The notes under the pieces: model-generated
Told to the model about the DNA's origin: nothing
The model's input: the letters and a program-made list of their open reading frames with translations, nothing else
Database searches by the model: none
Part shown: positions 50,308 through 58,424 of the stretch, one piece after another
How the letters are laid out: the number at the start of each line of letters is the position of its first letter
Position numbering within the stretch: the first letter of the stretch is position 1
DNA from: Chelatococcus asaccharovorans
GTDB lineage: Bacteria; Pseudomonadota; Alphaproteobacteria; Rhizobiales; Beijerinckiaceae
DNA length: 64,000 bases
Assembly (NCBI RefSeq): GCF_003201475.1
Contig: NZ_QJJK01000003.1
Location: 124,001 to 188,000 of the forward strand
Direction of reading: 5' to 3'
Program-made: the position numbers and the translations under genes

Positions 50308-52433
50308 TGGCTGGGCTTTCGCTCGACCTCAGGCTGGGATTGTCGCGACGGCTCAGCGGACCGTCGCCCACGATCAACCAATCCGCCCCGCTCATCATCG
50401 CGCATCGCTGCTCAGGCTCCATGTACCCGGAGTATTCCGACAAGTCACATGAATGGGCTTATGCCGCCGGGCTGCGGCAGCTCGAGATCGACGGGCGCAT
50501 CCTCGCGGATGGCACCGTTGGCGTCATGCACGACGCGACGGTCGATCGGACCACGGACGGGACGGGCAACGCCTCTGCCGTGAATGCCGCCGCCTTCCAG
50601 GCGCTCACCGTCGACTATGCTTCCTGGTTTGGCGGCGATTACGGCACGCTTCACCCGCCGCTTGCCTTCGACGTGATCGACAAATTCAACGGCAGGGTCG
50701 CGTTCCATATCGAGGGCAAGGACGCCGATGCCATGACGGCGATAGTCAATCGCCTCACCGCGATCGGTGCCCGCAAGGATCAGTATGTCCTATCGTCCTT
50801 CCAACTCACGACGGCACGCATTGCGCTCAATGCCGGATATGCCACCGCCGTCGTCGCCACGGGTGCCACCGACATGGCCGCGCTCTGGGGCGAGGGCTTT
50901 CGCTGGGTGCTGATGGCGGTCAGCGAAACAGACGCGCTGATCCAACAATATGTCACGCAGGGCTTCAACGTCCTGGTCTATACCCTTGAGCGGCGGAAGG
51001 ACCGGGACCGGTATCTCGCCCTTGGCGTGCGCGGCCTCTATTCCGACGATGCGGAATACACCAGCGGCGACAAGCCCATCGCGACCCGTGACGGCTGGGC
51101 AACGCTCCGCTGGATGCCCGGCATGCTGGGGTATCAGAACCGCGGCACATTCGCGGAAGACGGTTGGTGGGGATGGCCGGACTATGTCGGCGTCGCCGGC
51201 TGCCTCCAGGGCTGGGCTTGCCCGATCAACGGCCACGACGACGCCAACGATTTCAGCATCGATTTCGAGGCGCGGTTTCATGCGGTGGGGGCCGGCACGG
51301 ACTGGTTCGGCGTCTGGATCGCCGATGCCACCATGCGCGACCAGATCTACACGGACACCGGCGCCACCGGACAGAAAGGCTATTTCCTTCTGTTCCGGCA
51401 AAACGGCCGCATCCAGATCTACCGCCGCAACGAAGCGGCGACGATCAACGTGTTCACGGACGGCCCGGCCTTCGCCACCGATGGCGTGACGGCGACGAAA
51501 TGCCGGGTGCGCGTCAACTCCACCCAGATCATTGGCGAGAAGCTGGATGCTGACGACATGGTTGTGCAGTCGGCCGTCCTGACCGATACGACGTTTCGCG
51601 GGGGCTACCTCAGCATCAACAAGGTGACGAATGCCCGGCCGATGCTGCGCAACTTCGCCGTGTCGCCTGTCAGCGCGCCTGTGCCCGGCGCACTCGATCC
51701 GGCCGCGCAGCTTCTGTTCCAGGCCATGACCGACGAGCCGAGCGCCGCGCGCGTCGCGGCGATCAACACGCTCATCGACACGCTGAGACGATGGGATCTC
51801 TGGGACGGAAACGGCCTGAGAGCAATGTGGATGCCCGGCGCTCACGCCAATCAGGCCTCGCGCCTCAACTGGAAGGACCCTTCCCAGTTCATGCTCACGC
51901 CGTTCAACTCCCCGAATTTCCTCGTCGATCGGGGATGGAAGGGCGACGGGGCGACGAGCTATCTCGGCAGTGGGTTTTTCCCGGCAACGGACGGCGGAAG
52001 CTGGGCTGTCGATGATGGATCCATCTGGGTGTGGACCTGCGAGGAAATGCAGGAATCCGTCCCGGCCGTTGGAGCGGGCACGGGCTTTGTCGGCGCCGTC
52101 GTGCCGCGCAATGCCTCCGGCAATGCCGAGGGCTTGCTTAACCGCACGGGCACGACGCTCTCGGCCGCAACGTCATCGTCGATCGGCCTGACCGGAATTC
52201 AGCGTCGAGGTGCCTCGGATGAGCGGCTGTGGAAGAACGGCGTGCAGATCGCGTCGGGCTCGGCCGCATCTGTCGGGCGCCCAAGTGGCGAGTTTCGCAT
52301 CGGCGGTCGCAGCCCGTCGACCTTCGCGGGCCAGCGCGTGAGCTTTGCCGCAGTAGCCGGTTCGCTCACGGGCAAAGAGACCGCTCTCTTTTCCGCCCTC
52401 AACACCTTCATGCAAGCGATCGGAAACTCCTGA
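50307..52433 (+). CDS. Tail protein with glycerophosphodiester phosphodiesterase (GDPD) domain
   Basis: 708 residues from ATG 50307. Residues about 31-255 form a GDPD domain: IIAHRCSGSMYPEYSDKSHE, EIDGRILADGTVGVMHDAT then VDRTTDG, and HIEGKD. The metal ligands (HR, E-x-D, HD) are intact. The rest is beta-rich, probably a receptor-binding part. GDPD cuts glycerophosphodiesters; the target on a Gram-negative surface is unknown. Confidence 0.78.
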   Translation: MAGLSLDLRLGLSRRLSGPSPTINQSAPLIIAHRCSGSMYPEYSDKSHEWAYAAGLRQLEIDGRILADGTVGVMHDATVDRTTDGTGNASAVNAAAFQALTVDYASWFGGDYGTLHPPLAFDVIDKFNGRVAFHIEGKDADAMTAIVNRLTAIGARKDQYVLSSFQLTTARIALNAGYATAVVATGATDMAALWGEGFRWVLMAVSETDALIQQYVTQGFNVLVYTLERRKDRDRYLALGVRGLYSDDAEYTSGDKPIATRDGWATLRWMPGMLGYQNRGTFAEDGWWGWPDYVGVAGCLQGWACPINGHDDANDFSIDFEARFHAVGAGTDWFGVWIADATMRDQIYTDTGATGQKGYFLLFRQNGRIQIYRRNEAATINVFTDGPAFATDGVTATKCRVRVNSTQIIGEKLDADDMVVQSAVLTDTTFRGGYLSINKVTNARPMLRNFAVSPVSAPVPGALDPAAQLLFQAMTDEPSAARVAAINTLIDTLRRWDLWDGNGLRAMWMPGAHANQASRLNWKDPSQFMLTPFNSPNFLVDRGWKGDGATSYLGSGFFPATDGGSWAVDDGSIWVWTCEEMQESVPAVGAGTGFVGAVVPRNASGNAEGLLNRTGTTLSAATSSSIGLTGIQRRGASDERLWKNGVQIASGSAASVGRPSGEFRIGGRSPSTFAGQRVSFAAVAGSLTGKETALFSALNTFMQAIGNS

Positions 52434-52744
52434 TGGCCGCGCATTTCTTCATCATGACGGCCGGTCAGCGCGACGACCTGATGGCCATGAACGATCCCAA
52501 CGCCTCGATCAATCCCCGCGCCATCGACGCTGCCGATCCTGGCACAGCAACAAATCTGAACCCGGATGCGGTCGGCTTCGCGGTCGGCGATGACGTCTCC
52601 TTGACGGGCAAGTTCGCAGCGCCGAAGCGCATCGTCGATGACCCGGACTATCAGGCCTATGTGCCTGACATGATCGCCTATCTGCTCGAGCTGCCTTACG
52701 CGCTTCTGGAAGCGGAAATGATCTTCGCGCCCATCGAAGACTGA
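52433..52744 (+). CDS. Small phage protein after the GDPD tail gene
   Basis: 103 residues starting MAAHFFIMTAGQRDDLMAMN. NLNPDAVGFAVGDDVSLTGK and an acidic helical C-terminus. The TGATG overlap shows coupling. May be a fibre chaperone, by position. Confidence 0.5.
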   Translation: MAAHFFIMTAGQRDDLMAMNDPNASINPRAIDAADPGTATNLNPDAVGFAVGDDVSLTGKFAAPKRIVDDPDYQAYVPDMIAYLLELPYALLEAEMIFAPIED

Positions 52745-52760
52745 CCTCCGGAGATAGCCA

Positions 52761-52886
52761 ATGAAAATTCTGCTGCTTGCGGCGCTCGTCGCCGCAGCCG
52801 TGAGCGCCTGCGCGTCTCGCGACAAGACCGACTGGGCTGGTGTGGCCTATGGCACGAAATATGTCGTCGAAGGCGAAGACCGGTGA
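52761..52886 (+). CDS. 41-residue lipoprotein
   Basis: Very short gene with CCGGAGATAGCC before the ATG. MKILLLAALVAAAVSACASR has a signal peptide and a lipobox (VSAC); the mature part is 25 residues ending KYVVEGEDR. The stop overlaps the holin GTG. It may act in lysis or exclusion; it is separate from the Rz1-like spanin below. Confidence 0.7.
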   Translation: MKILLLAALVAAAVSACASRDKTDWAGVAYGTKYVVEGEDR

Positions 52887-53107
52887 AGCTCGTCGCCAAC
52901 TGGCGCGAGGTCCTGCGCTACGCCTGGAGCATCAGGCTGCTCATCCTTGCCGGCGCACTGTCGGGCGCCGAGGTCGCGCTGCCGCTCCTGCAGGAGATCC
53001 TTCCCATCCATCGCGGCGTCTTCGCCGGGCTGTCGGCGCTGACGGTCTGCGGCGCCTTCGTCGCTCGCATCGTCGCGCAAACTTCCGTGTCAGGAGAGAA
53101 GCAATGA
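52883..53107 (+). CDS. Holin
   Basis: 74 residues from GTG. Two hydrophobic segments (residues 17-35 and 48-65) flank LPLLQEILPIHRG, with a short charged C-terminus (VSGEKQ). The layout is that of a small class II-type holin and it directly precedes the endolysin by ATGA overlap. Confidence 0.75.
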   Translation: MKLVANWREVLRYAWSIRLLILAGALSGAEVALPLLQEILPIHRGVFAGLSALTVCGAFVARIVAQTSVSGEKQ

Positions 53108-53616
53108 GCGCTCGCGCCCGCAAGGCTCTGGCGGCGGGGGCCGTGCTCGGCCTCCTCGCCATGACAGCCACCTATTTGACCGAACCGTGGGAAGGCACTG
53201 TCAACAAAGCCTACTGGGACAGGCTCGGGCAGGTCTGGACCATCTGCACGGGCGAAACGTTGAATGTGAAGCCTGGCATGGTGAAAACCGATGCCGAGTG
53301 CAAGGCGATGCTCCTGTCCCGGCTAGAGAATGACTTCCACAAGCCGCTCACCCGCTGCATTCCGGGCTTCGACAAGGCCCCGCTCGGCTGGCAAGGCGCC
53401 ATGCTCGATGAAGCCTACAACATCGGCGTCGGTGCGGCTTGCTCGTCGACTGCAGCAAAGCGCGCGCGGGCTGGTGACTTCCACGGCTCCTGCCACGCCA
53501 TGACCTGGTTCAACCGGGCCGGCGGCAAGGTCATCGCTGGGCTGAAGAACCGGCGCGAGTACGGTGATGCCACCCGGCTGGGTGAGCTCGAGCTGTGCCT
53601 GGAGAGCCTGAAGTGA
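53104..53616 (+). CDS. SAR endolysin, GH24 lysozyme
   Basis: 170 residues. An uncleaved signal-anchor (ALAAGAVLGLLAMTATYL, residues 8-25) is followed by the lysozyme core EGTVNKAYWDRLGQVWTICT then GET, with catalytic E30, D39 and T46 in the E-x8-D-x6-T order (one residue longer than usual before Thr). Exported by Sec and released from the membrane to cut peptidoglycan. Confidence 0.88.
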   Translation: MSARARKALAAGAVLGLLAMTATYLTEPWEGTVNKAYWDRLGQVWTICTGETLNVKPGMVKTDAECKAMLLSRLENDFHKPLTRCIPGFDKAPLGWQGAMLDEAYNIGVGAACSSTAAKRARAGDFHGSCHAMTWFNRAGGKVIAGLKNRREYGDATRLGELELCLESLK

Positions 53617-54074
53617 CGTGGCTTCTCTCCTTCCTGCCGCTGTGGGTGTGGGCCGTTGCCGGCATCGTCGCCGTCGTGGCGGCCTGGAATTTTCTCGGCC
53701 GGCCGGGCGCGATCATCGCGGCCTTCGCAGCCTCGGTCATCGCCGCCTATGCCACCGGCGCCAGCGTCGAGCGCGAGCGCAGCAATGCCGTCGCCCTGAC
53801 GGCCGAGATCGCCCGGCTGAAAGACGAGAAGGCTGAAGCCGAGCGGCAGCAGCAGGTCTCAATCTCCATTCAAGCCGGCATGGCCGAGAAGGCCGCCGCG
53901 ACCCGCGCGGAAGCGACCAAACTCCAGGAGCGGGCCGATGCCCTTGAGGACGAATTACGCCGCGAGGCGAGCAAGGCCCCTCCGGCTTGTCGTTGCGGCT
54001 TCACTGATGATCAGCGCCGCCGGCTGCAATCAGACATCCCGATCGGGGCGCGTGCCGATCCCACCGCTCGATAG
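53613..54074 (+). CDS. Inner-membrane spanin (Rz-like)
   Basis: 153 residues from GTG, overlapping the endolysin stop. N-terminal hydrophobic region (SFLPLWVWAVAGIVAVVAAW and following) then a long coiled coil (EIARLKDEKAEAERQQQ... TKLQERADALEDEL). This is the i-spanin layout. The Rz1-like gene starts inside it in another frame. Confidence 0.75.
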   Translation: MTWLLSFLPLWVWAVAGIVAVVAAWNFLGRPGAIIAAFAASVIAAYATGASVERERSNAVALTAEIARLKDEKAEAERQQQVSISIQAGMAEKAAATRAEATKLQERADALEDELRREASKAPPACRCGFTDDQRRRLQSDIPIGARADPTAR

Positions 54075-54240
54075 CGAGGCGGCAATGCCATGCCATGATC
54101 CGGGGATGGATCGCGATCCAAAGGTTGCGGCCGTCCAACATCGCCTCGCCCTTGCGGTCTGCGAAAGCCGCCGCTCATTGGCCGTCGACAGCTACGAAGC
54201 CGTTCGTGCCGGCTTCGGCGTGAAGGGAGGAGCGCTATGA
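53938..54240 (+). CDS. Outer-membrane spanin (Rz1-like lipoprotein)
   Basis: 100 residues, starting inside the i-spanin gene in another frame and running 166 bases beyond it. RLVVAASLMISAAGC carries the signal and lipobox; the mature part (SRSGRVPIPPLDSEA) has prolines, as in Rz1. The longer C-terminal extension is unusual. Nested arrangement supports the pair. Confidence 0.72.
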   Translation: MPLRTNYAARRARPLRLVVAASLMISAAGCNQTSRSGRVPIPPLDSEAAMPCHDPGMDRDPKVAAVQHRLALAVCESRRSLAVDSYEAVRAGFGVKGGAL

Positions 54241-54578
54241 GCAAACCATCATGGCTGGATCTGAAGATCGGGGTTGGCAACATCATCAACCTCGCGGCTC
54301 TGGTCTGCGCGCTCATCTATGGCTGGGCCGAGATGCAGGCGAACGACCGCAAGCAGAATGAGCAAATCGTCGCGCTCAAAGCTACGGATGCGCAGATCCT
54401 TTCCGACATCAAAGTTTACGATTCAGCAGTTCGTGCCGAGCTGAAAGACATACGAGCCAAGACTGACACCATTCTGGATAAGCTCGTAGATCGCCAACAG
54501 GCCACCGTCGAACGTGTAGTGCGGGTTGAGACGAAAGTGGACGAGATCCTGACCAGGCTGCCATCGCGGCTGCCGTAA
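54237..54578 (+). CDS. Single-pass membrane protein with coiled coil, lysis-cassette neighbour
   Basis: 113 residues, ATGA overlap with the Rz1-like gene. IGVGNIINLAALVCALIYGW is one membrane segment, then a coiled coil (ILSDIKVYDSAVRAELKDIR, VERVVRVETKVDEILTRL). May be an accessory holin or antiholin. Lies last before the terminator. Confidence 0.6.
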   Translation: MSKPSWLDLKIGVGNIINLAALVCALIYGWAEMQANDRKQNEQIVALKATDAQILSDIKVYDSAVRAELKDIRAKTDTILDKLVDRQQATVERVVRVETKVDEILTRLPSRLP

Positions 54579-54655
54579 CTGTTTTGGCGGAGCGCGCGCC
54601 GCCATCCGTAGCCCCGCGAGGGGCAGCCCTCCTTGGGCGTTTCCTCCCTAGACTC

Positions 54656-54692
54656 GCCGCCCCTGTCCTTCGGGATGGGGGCGGCCTTTTTT
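54656..54692 (+). terminator. Terminator after the lysis cassette
   Basis: GCCGCCCC (54656-54663) with GGGGCGGC (54678-54685), a 14-nt loop and six T (54687-54692). Separates the late operon from the NAD+ salvage genes. Confidence 0.8.
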
Positions 54693-54719
54693 GCGTCTCT
54701 GGACTGCGTTCGTGGTGGC

Positions 54720-54747
54720 TTGACCGACGATTCGGGAGAGCTATAGG
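54720..54747 (+). promoter_or_regulatory. Promoter of the NAD+ salvage operon
   Basis: TTGACC (54720-54725), 16-base spacer, TATAGG (54742-54747). +1 would fall near 54755, right at the base of the first leader hairpin. This host-type promoter after a terminator suggests expression in the lysogen. Confidence 0.6.
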
Positions 54748-54755
54748 ATCGTCAA

Positions 54756-54800
54756 GTCTCCTCGGGGGTCGAGGAGACGTTTATCCGAGGGAGACTCGGG
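54756..54800 (+). promoter_or_regulatory. Two-hairpin leader RNA, copy 1 (adenylyltransferase gene)
   Basis: Hairpin 1: 9-bp perfect stem (54756-54764 with 54770-54778), loop GGGGT. Linker of 5 nt. Hairpin 2: CCGAG with CTCGG plus a U-G pair (54784-54800), loop GGAGA, which holds the Shine-Dalgarno. ATG follows directly. Copy 2 at 55874 has identical loops and unrelated stems. Confidence 0.7.
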
Positions 54801-55865
54801 ATGAGAAAACACGATTTCCTCGTGTTCATTGGGCGATTCCAGCCCTTTCACATCGGTCACAAGCATATTCTCGACACCGCGCTGGAGAACAGTGACCGTG
54901 TGATCGTGATCGTTGGCTCGGCCGACAGCCCCCGCACGCCGCGGAATCCCTTCACCTATGAGGAACGGCGGGGGATGATAGCTGGCAATTATCAATGGGA
55001 GGTCGAGAACAACCGCCTGATCATCGAAGCCATCACGGACAACCAGTACAACGACGATGCATGGATCGCTGAGGTGCAGCGCATCGTGTCGGACAAGGTG
55101 CTCCATCTCGGCAATGGAGGCGGCTTCCACGTCCATGGGACTAAGGACTTCAGGATTGGCCTGATTGGCTTTGCCAAAGACGGGACCTCCTTCTACCTGA
55201 AGAAATTCCCCGAGTGGGATAGCGTGGCAGCCAAGAGCCAGTACGGCCTCTTCAACTCGTCCGACGTCCGCGAGGCTTACTTCAGCCGCGTCGGCGTCCT
55301 TCCGCGGGACAACTGTCCAGAGAACGTTGTCGATTTCATGAGGGATTTCCGTCTGTCTCCAGACTATGCGGAGCTCGTCGGAGACGTCGAGGCGGTCCGC
55401 GCTTATCGCGCACAGTGGGGCCGGGGGCCCTTTGTCACGGCCGACGCGGTCGTCGTGCAGTCAGGCCACGTCCTTCTGATCAGACGCGGCGCGCGACCTG
55501 GGCGAGGGCGCTTGGCGCTACCCGGCGGGTTCGTGAACTGTGACGAGCTGATCATGGAGGCCGCTGTGCGCGAGCTAAAGGAAGAAACGCGCATCTCGGA
55601 CGCTCGTGGGGAGATCCCGGCAGGCGTGCTGCGTTCCTACATCGAGGACGACAAGACCACGATCTTCGATCAACCCAATCGCGACGAGCGCGCGCGGATC
55701 GTCACACACGCGTTCCTGTTCAGGCTCCCTGAGCGCACCGAACTCTCGAAGGTGTATGGCTCAGACGATGCCCAGCACGCTGCCTGGTACGCGCTGGGCA
55801 ATCTCGACCCGGCGGACTTCTACTCCGATCACTACGACATCCTCCGGCGCATGCTGGGGATCTAG
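54801..55865 (+). CDS. nadM: Bifunctional NMN adenylyltransferase/Nudix hydrolase
   Basis: 354 residues. NMN adenylyltransferase domain (1-180): GRFQPFHIGH with HxGH at 17-20 and NSSDVREAYF near 155. Nudix domain (210-354): GGFVNCDELIMEAAVRELKE then ETRI, Nudix box 242-264 with the usual Gly replaced by Arg at 264. The first domain makes NAD+ from NMN and ATP; the second may hydrolyse ADP-ribose-type compounds. With the next gene it rebuilds NAD+ from nicotinamide, like phage KVP40 NatV/NadV. Confidence 0.9.
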   Translation: MRKHDFLVFIGRFQPFHIGHKHILDTALENSDRVIVIVGSADSPRTPRNPFTYEERRGMIAGNYQWEVENNRLIIEAITDNQYNDDAWIAEVQRIVSDKVLHLGNGGGFHVHGTKDFRIGLIGFAKDGTSFYLKKFPEWDSVAAKSQYGLFNSSDVREAYFSRVGVLPRDNCPENVVDFMRDFRLSPDYAELVGDVEAVRAYRAQWGRGPFVTADAVVVQSGHVLLIRRGARPGRGRLALPGGFVNCDELIMEAAVRELKEETRISDARGEIPAGVLRSYIEDDKTTIFDQPNRDERARIVTHAFLFRLPERTELSKVYGSDDAQHAAWYALGNLDPADFYSDHYDILRRMLGI

Positions 55866-55873
55866 ACGCCTAT

Positions 55874-55920
55874 CAGCTGCAAGGGGTTTGCAGCTGCACC
55901 GCATCTGAGGAGATCAGATC
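55874..55920 (+). promoter_or_regulatory. Two-hairpin leader RNA, copy 2 (NAMPT gene)
   Basis: Hairpin 1: CAGCTGCAA with TTGCAGCTG, loop GGGGT (55874-55896). Linker of 6 nt. Hairpin 2: ATCTGA with TCAGAT, loop GGAGA (55903-55919). One base then ATG. Same architecture and spacing as copy 1. Confidence 0.7.
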
Positions 55921-57309
55921 ATGACCTATAACATTCTCGCCGACACCGACAGCTATAAGCTCAGCCACTTCCTTCAATATCCGCCTGGCATAAGACGCCT
56001 GTCGGCTTACATCTCAGCGCGCAAGGGCGAGACCATCTTCTTCGGGCTTCAAGGGCTTCTAGCGGATTGCCTGCAGCGCGTTACGCAGGACGACGTTGAC
56101 GAGATGCGCACGCTCGAAGCGCACGGTCTGCCTCTCAACATCGAGGGCTTCCAGCGCATCGTCGACGTGCACGGCGGAAGCCTGCCGGTACGCGTTGAGG
56201 CGCTCCCGGAGGGCATGCTTGTCCCCGAGGGCGTGCCGATGGTCCAGGTCGTGAATACAGATCCCCAGATGGCCTGGCTCACGACCTACCTCGAGACGGC
56301 GATCCTGCGCGTTTGGTATCCCTCGACGGTGGCGACCCGCGCATTCCAGATCCGCAAGTTGATCCGGCGGTATATGGAACGCACGTCGGATGAGGCGGCT
56401 GGGGCTGAGTTGTTCAAGCTCCACGACTTCGGTTCTCGGGGCGTCTCCACGCCGGCCACCGCGGCCCTCGGCGGGTGCGCCCACCTTGCCGTATTCCGAG
56501 GCACTGACACGGTCCAAGCGCTCATTTACGCCAGGCGTCGGTATCATGAGGCCATGGCAGGGTTCTCGATCCCGGCAGCCGAGCACTCCACGATCACGAG
56601 CTGGGGGGAGCAAAATGAGGCGGAGGCGTTCCGCAACATGGTCCGGCAGTTCGGCAAACCGGGGGCGATCTTCGCAGTGGTGTCGGATAGCTACGATCTC
56701 GAGAACGCTGTGCGGAACATCTGGGGCGAGGCGCTTCGTGACGAAGTGATCGCCTCCGGCGCCACGCTCGTGGTTCGGCCTGATTCAGGAGACCCAACCG
56801 TGATCCCGGTCGAAACGGTCAAGGCGCTGGCAGAGACGTTCGGCTTCAGCGTCAATAGTAAGGGCTACAGGGTGCTGCATCCGAGCGTCCGCGTCATCCA
56901 GGGCGACGGGATTAATGAAGGCTCGATCTCTCAGATCCTCGCCAACCTGGAGGCAGCAGGCTTCTCTGCCGACAACATCGCCTTTGGCATGGGAGGACAG
57001 CTGCTCCAGTACATGAGCCGTGACACCTACAGCTTCGCCATGAAGGCGAACGCCATCCAGGAGGCTGACGGGATCTGGCGGGACACCTTCAAGTCGCCCG
57101 CGACTGATCCTAGGAAGCGCTCGTTGGCCGGCCGGCAGGCGGTCATATTGGAAGACGGGCGGCTCACCTCAGTGAAACTCGCAGATCTCGGCAGCCGCCT
57201 CAACCTTCTGCAGCCCGTCTGGGAGAGCGGCGAGGCGCTCAGGTCAGAGACCCTTGGCCAAATTCGGGAGCGCGTTGAAGCGGCTTTGACTGGTAGGGCG
57301 CTCCGCTAG
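55921..57309 (+). CDS. nadV: Nicotinamide phosphoribosyltransferase (NAMPT)
   Basis: 462 residues, the length of NAMPT. Active-site markers: LHDFGSRGVST with the nicotinamide-selecting Asp at 169, AEHSTITSWGEQNE with catalytic His 222, RPDSGDP (Arg 286), and VIQGDG...NIAFGMGGQLLQ. Makes NMN from nicotinamide and PRPP for the adenylyltransferase upstream. The pair is the gene set of NARP2, which restores NAD+ depleted by host defence. The gene follows by 55 bases with its own leader. Confidence 0.92.
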   Translation: MTYNILADTDSYKLSHFLQYPPGIRRLSAYISARKGETIFFGLQGLLADCLQRVTQDDVDEMRTLEAHGLPLNIEGFQRIVDVHGGSLPVRVEALPEGMLVPEGVPMVQVVNTDPQMAWLTTYLETAILRVWYPSTVATRAFQIRKLIRRYMERTSDEAAGAELFKLHDFGSRGVSTPATAALGGCAHLAVFRGTDTVQALIYARRRYHEAMAGFSIPAAEHSTITSWGEQNEAEAFRNMVRQFGKPGAIFAVVSDSYDLENAVRNIWGEALRDEVIASGATLVVRPDSGDPTVIPVETVKALAETFGFSVNSKGYRVLHPSVRVIQGDGINEGSISQILANLEAAGFSADNIAFGMGGQLLQYMSRDTYSFAMKANAIQEADGIWRDTFKSPATDPRKRSLAGRQAVILEDGRLTSVKLADLGSRLNLLQPVWESGEALRSETLGQIRERVEAALTGRALR

Positions 57310-57346
57310 GCAGCCCGAAGAAGATTGGCCACGATCAAGGTACTAC

Positions 57347-57382
57347 CCCCGTGAGGCGTTTGACTCGCGGGGTTCTTTTTTG
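57347..57382 (+). terminator. Terminator after the NAD+ salvage operon
   Basis: CCCCGTGAG with CTCGCGGGG (one T-G pair) and an 8-nt loop, then TTCTTTTTT. Ends the last phage operon. Confidence 0.8.
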
Positions 57383-57750
57383 CGTTTCCGACCCGCCCAC
57401 CCGGCGCGCCGCCAGGACGATGACGTGAAGCCGATACAGTGACGAGCCATGCAGCGCACGCCTAACTGACCGCGTGACTTCGCCAGACCCGCCGAGCGTC
57501 CCAGCTGGGATGTTGGCGCGGGAGGTGGTCGGAGGCAAAGACCCGTAAACGACCGACAGTGAGCACGAGAGACTGAGGGGAGGCATAGGCGAATGCGGAT
57601 AGTTTTTTTCAATCCGTCGGAAAACGTAGATATTTATCGCTCCAAAGCGCCCAGGTTGAAAAAACCCGAGTGCAAATTTCCTAGCGATTTCAAGGGGATG
57701 ATGCGGGAGTAACGATAATCTACCGTTAAACTATCCCCCACCAAGGGAAT

Positions 57751-57779
57751 GGAGACGTGGGCCTTTCAGGCCCGTCTCC
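57751..57779. terminator. Imperfect hairpin in the junction region
   Basis: GGAGACG...GGCC with GGCC...CGTCTCC, with a small bulge and a loop TTTCA. No long T-run on either side. Could be a terminator for a host gene or part of a remnant. Confidence 0.4.
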
Positions 57780-58343
57780 AAAGTTCCGAGCGTGATCGGT
57801 AGAAATCGCGCTCGCGATGCCTTCTAGATGAAGCTGATCGGGGAGGCAAGCCCCTTGTGCTTGTCCGGCGGGGGGCAATGGCAAGGCATCCACAGGGGAA
57901 TGAGCGGGGATTGACCGTTGGACGGCGCGCCGAGCGTGCGGAACGGACGCTTGCAGCCGTTCCTCGAAGCATGCCGGGCCGTCCACGTCGCTGCCGGACG
58001 AGCCAGGCCAATCCGGCGTTCCCTCTCCCGCGGCTTTGAGCAAGTGCGTCTTCCGCGGCCTCGCCCTGCTCGAAAGCCGTCGAGACAATTCGATTTCGCA
58101 TGGCATCAGACGCTTCCGTTCAAGTCGGGTTTGCTCGCGTGCCGGGTATCATGGCGCCCATCCGGGCCTCCATGGTGGCAGGCGCCGGAGCGCACATGTC
58201 AATGGCTTGAACAGTAAAAACTGTTGGTCTTGCGATCTAAAGCGTGGCCACTCTCAATGTAACCATGGGTTGCAGTCCAATTGTCAGTGTCGTGGCGGTG
58301 TGACGCATCTTGCGACGGCAGCCGGAGCCGTCATATTCCACTA

Positions 58344-58359
58344 TATTGATAGATCAATA
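58344..58359. promoter_or_regulatory. 16-bp palindrome before the GGDEF gene
   Basis: TATTGAT-AG-ATCAATA, a perfect 7-bp inverted repeat, 65 bases upstream of the GGDEF gene start. A candidate regulator site. A TGATGTA half-site is 14 bases downstream. Confidence 0.45.
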
Positions 58360-58424
58360 CGTTTGATGTACCAAGGCGTTGCGTTATCGGTACACCCCCA
58401 TTTGCGTCTTTCGGAGCGCCGGCC

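Larger units (their letters stand above)
57383..58424. other. Non-coding region spanning the likely phage/host junction
   Basis: About 1 kb without a credible gene: the ORFs here lack ribosome sites and recognisable sequence. An AT-rich patch with poly-T and poly-A runs (57600-57735) and the two structures listed separately are the only signals. The phage right attachment site probably lies here. No tRNA was found. Confidence 0.55.

Noticed and set aside
58118-58136. tRNA T-loop-like sequence (CCGTTCAAGTCGG)
   Set aside because: No acceptor stem or anticodon arm can be built around it, so it is not a tRNA or tRNA-derived attachment site that I can support.
57726-58217. Several overlapping ORFs in the junction region
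   Set aside because: No ribosome sites, no conserved-looking sequence and mutual overlap on both strands; treated as non-coding.
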